Shown piece after piece: positions 60,889-64,000 of a stretch of DNA of 64,000 nucleotides. How positions within the stretch are numbered: the first letter of the stretch is position 1; each line of letters begins with the position of its first letter. The stretch spans positions 16,386,001 through 16,450,000 of the forward strand of contig JAFFJZ010000001.1 in assembly GCA_018340375.1 (NCBI GenBank), in the 5' to 3' direction. Source of the DNA: Gonatopus flavifemur. Its lineage: Eukaryota; Arthropoda; Insecta; Hymenoptera; Dryinidae. Both the position numbers and the translations under genes were made by a program. The notes beneath the pieces are model-generated. The model saw only the letters and a program-made list of their open reading frames with translations, was not told the origin of the DNA and did not search any database.

Positions 60889-62726
60889 GTAAGGAGAGCA
60901 AAGTCTCTTCTTTTTCTCTTTTATCCTTCACGTACGTCTTGGTAGACATGGCAATCGTAAATCAAGTCTTGGAATTGTTTTTCCCACTCTTCTATTCACT
61001 CCCGCCTATTGCATGGCACGGTTCAATAAACTTTGGACCCAAAGGTGCCAACGCCTTATCATATCACGCAATGCAATATCATGACAGTCCTTTAATACAG
61101 ATGCGATTTAATTTATCCTTTCACATGAAATATGGAATGTTTTGAAGTTTTTCCACAACAGATGAAATATTCTTGGTTGTTGACAATAGATATTTGAGCA
61201 TCAAATTTCAAATCTCACAATTCTATGAAGCTCTATCAGGAATGATAGTTGAATTCCTGACTCAACTGCATTGAAGCACATTGGATTTTATTCAAATGTC
61301 GAGACGAAAATAATTAAACCTTTGTTGTAAAGTGAGTTCGCTTTGGGAAATTCTCCAAACTTGTTTGTTAGATGAAATTTTGATTGAAACTCAACAACAA
61401 CTCGATGGAGGTAGTTTGAAAATCCTTTAAAATTCCACTAAGAATTGAAAGTTTCTAGAATGTGATGGAAATTTTATGGAGTCAAATCGTAGTGAAGAAG
61501 CTATGACGAGTATTCTTACATAAGCGTACATTTTTTCTCTTTTTGTTTCTTCAAAATTTGGAGACAGGTGGAGAAGAACAAATTTATGAATTATTTGGAT
61601 TCACAATTTTGAGCTTCAATGAGGTATTCCTTTTTTTTAAATGAAATTCATTTTGCCTTTTGATTGACTTCAATCTATATAAAGAAAATATACATAAATA
61701 TTGCATGACACTTTATATACAGTTTTACGTACTCTATAAAATTAAATCTGTATACAAAATAGCATGGGAAATTTATACAGAAGCTCTTTCGTGTACGAAC
61801 ACTTATCTCTTCGAACAATATTCCTGAATACGTGGGTGTTAAATGCAATAAATGATTATCGCGTTTAAGCCCGGATCTATATTCCAGGATTATCGCTATT
61901 GTTTTAACCTTGTCCTACGTACATTCGTATTATAACAAACTTTCATGCATGACAACAAACAAAAAATCAATGGATGCAGTTTGGAGAGATACAAACAATG
62001 TAATATGATATTAATAGCGCCATATATTAATTATTGCTGGATTACAAAGGACCCATCAATTTATCAACAATCTAGTCTCAGTGATCCAATTTGAATATTC
62101 CAGCTCTCCCATTCTCTCTAAGGAGATGAATAGGTGATGACACAAACCACAATGAACCTCAGTTCATAAATTTGAATTATGTCATTGACATGATCCTAAT
62201 GGATTATTTTTCTTAATAATCCTCATAAATAAGTATATCAACACTGACCGATGAGGGAAAGTGAGCATTTGGGATTGAATCGCTCCAATCAGATTTATTT
62301 CTGTATAAGAAAAAACTATGAATGTTCAACACATACGCGTTGGTAAGTTTTTAGTAGTATTCTTCCATCAATTCGACGTAACAATGTCACGGCAAATCAC
62401 GTGTGTTTCAATCAAAACAACGGTTCAGAAATCGTTTGGAAGACGTGAAATGGTGATTTATGTGCCCTGATGATGGTTCTAGAACGATAAAAAGGATAAT
62501 TGATCAATACTTCAGTTGATGAGTTTTTTTTTGCTCAAAATACCTTCCAAGAATCATGTGGGAACGATCAACAGCTGTGACAGCGAAGTCTGATTTTGCT
62601 GGGTATCTTTTCGCTGGAATGGCAATGTTTTTTCCATCATTGCAGTCTTGTTAGCTATGTTAGCGACTTTTTAGCTGTGGTAGCGAAAAATCTTGACTTC
62701 TACAGCAGAATGTGTTCACTCTTCTA

Positions 62727-63716
62727 TACAGGGTTTCCCATTGTAATCTTTAAATGCAAATATCTCAAAAACATGCATCTTAAACCAAAAGTACTTCATA
62801 CCAAAGTTATTATACGAAGAGGGGGCCACAAAACTACGATATCAGTTTCATCATAGATGGCATTATGATCGATTAAAATGGGGTCAACATTATTTTTTTA
62901 AACGGGAACCCCCACTTTTTATCGCATATCTTGATTCTACGCAAAAAAACTGAGTAACTTTTGCTTGAAACGTTTCTCTAAATTTTTGAAGATGGCGCCA
63001 CAATCGATGAAAAATAAAGTCTATGAAACAATATGCGGATATCTTGTGGAATGCATCCAAGAGCCGGAATATCTCATTCGAATGTTGTTGTTAAGAGAGG
63101 GGACGACACAATGGCGATACCAGTTCCATGGTAGATCACGCTGTGGTCGGTAAAAATGAGGTCAACTTCAGTTTTTCAGATGGAAACTCCTACTTCTTAT
63201 CGCATATCATGATTCTACGCGAAAAAATGAGGAAGTTTTGTTTGAAACATTTTCCCTAAATTCTTGAAGATGGAAACGGTGGAAAATGAGGTTGATGAAA
63301 AAGTTCTACTGCATTAGGTGTGAAGCAACGCTCAACAAACAAATCAAAACAATAATCATTTCAGAGAAGAAATCGAACACAAAACACAACAAATGTCATG
63401 TCCAAAATATTGCAAATGACTTTAATTCAATGTTTTAGAACCGACATCCATTGTTTCGTTTCGAAAAACGTTTCAAGCTAAAGTTACTCAGTTTTTTGCG
63501 TAGAATCAAGATATGCGATGAAAAGTGGGGGTTCCCGTTTGAAAAAATGATGTTGACCCCATTTTAATCGATCATTACGCCATCTATGATGAAACTGATA
63601 TCGTAGTTTTGTGGCCTCCTCTTTGTATAACAACTTTGGTATGAAGTACTTTTGGTTTAAGATGCATGTTTTTGACATATTTGCATTTAAAGATCACAAT
63701 GGGACACCCTGTATAT
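62727..63716. repeat. Three-module repeat with TACAGGGTGTCCCA-like ends
   Basis: The left arm 62727-62990 (from TACAGGGTTTCCCATTGTAA) and right arm 63457-63716 (ending ACAATGGGACACCCTGTATA) are inverted copies. A third, partial copy at about 63147-63277 is in the same direction as the left arm (GAGGTCAACTTC, GGAAACTCCTAC, TCTTATCGCATATC, GATTCTACGCG). Remnants of a CAGCAA-word MITE flank both sides (62580-62710 and 63770-63880). Non-coding. Confidence 0.78.
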
Positions 63717-64000
63717 AATACCAAAATTTGCTGAAGCAGGAAACATTGCTTGCTGCCATAATTAAAAAAGAACGTTACCGTAGCTAACAAGATTGCTGTA
63801 ATAACAAATCGCTAGCTGTCACAGCAAAAAATTTATTACTCCAGCAAAATTGGATTCCTCTGTTACAGCAACCTCCCTTTTTCTCTGTGATGAGACCAAT
63901 GTGCCCAGCTCAAGACAAACTCATGTCTTGTTGTATAGTGGCTTGTTTTTTGCATGTGCCAAGCTTCCACCAAGTCCAATGGACGCTCCTGAAACAGTAA

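Larger units (their letters stand above)
47263..64000 (+). other. Spondin gene downstream intron, not closed in the window
   Basis: It begins GTATAAAA at 47263. No exon with thrombospondin type-1 features (spaced Trp, CS..C) was found to the end of the window, only the weak candidate at 60796-60888. Elements are listed separately. Stretches 47700-48380, 48930-49490, 50030-50640, 53510-54870, 55440-56240, 59035-59890, 60890-62580 and 63890-64000 show nothing recognisable to me. Confidence 0.6.

Overview
The window is AT-rich, intron-dominated animal DNA, almost certainly from an insect. Three short exons with GT/AG borders and compatible phases encode part of a spondin-domain extracellular protein. 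Everything else is non-coding sequence packed with Tc1/mariner elements, TTAA-target elements, MITEs and long foldbacks. A hymenopteran source would fit the element mix, but nothing seen here proves the order. There are no bacterial genes, rRNA genes or CRISPR arrays.

Host gene, plus strand: exons at 4981-5294, 17641-17820 and 47090-47262 join in frame to about 222 codons, covering most of a Spondin_N (F-spondin, C2-like) domain and the acidic linker after it. The introns are 12,346 bp and 29,269 bp. The gene enters and leaves the window: the start of the domain and any thrombospondin type-1 repeats were not found, apart from one weak candidate exon at 60796-60888.

Intron upstream of the first exon (1-4980): one TTAA-bordered element and otherwise plain sequence. 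First full intron (5295-17640): two small hairpin MITEs, a tRNA-like SINE head, a CATATATG-rich MITE, an old mariner (9806-12208) with another mariner and a MITE inserted in it, a full-length dead mariner (12539-13807), and a degenerate satellite with a MITE in it.

Second full intron (17821-47089): a deleted mariner (18913-19770), a MITE cluster, a TTAA foldback with a nested MITE (26919-27937), a mariner one nucleotide from an open frame (28583-29874), a full-length irritans-type mariner with stops (32049-33328), a second TTAA foldback (33835-34512), a TTAA element containing another TTAA element (35163-36241), a GGTACC-rich inverted repeat, and two GGGG-ended TTAA elements (42301-44175).

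Downstream intron (47263-64000): the densest set of non-autonomous elements, including a 1.48 kb palindrome (52025-53506), a 121-bp satellite, a 1.67 kb element filled with TCCGAA/TTCGGA words, and a three-module repeat at 62727-63716.

The main unexplained signal is a class of elements each filled, end to end and in both orientations, with its own short self-complementary word (CATATATG, AGATATCT, AACGTTC, CAAGCTTGG, TTCGGAGAA, GGTACC, AACTATT and others). Several have exact TA target duplications, and unrelated word cores can carry nearly the same ends (CACGGAGAAAA / CACTGAGAGAAAA or CCCAGATAGCA).
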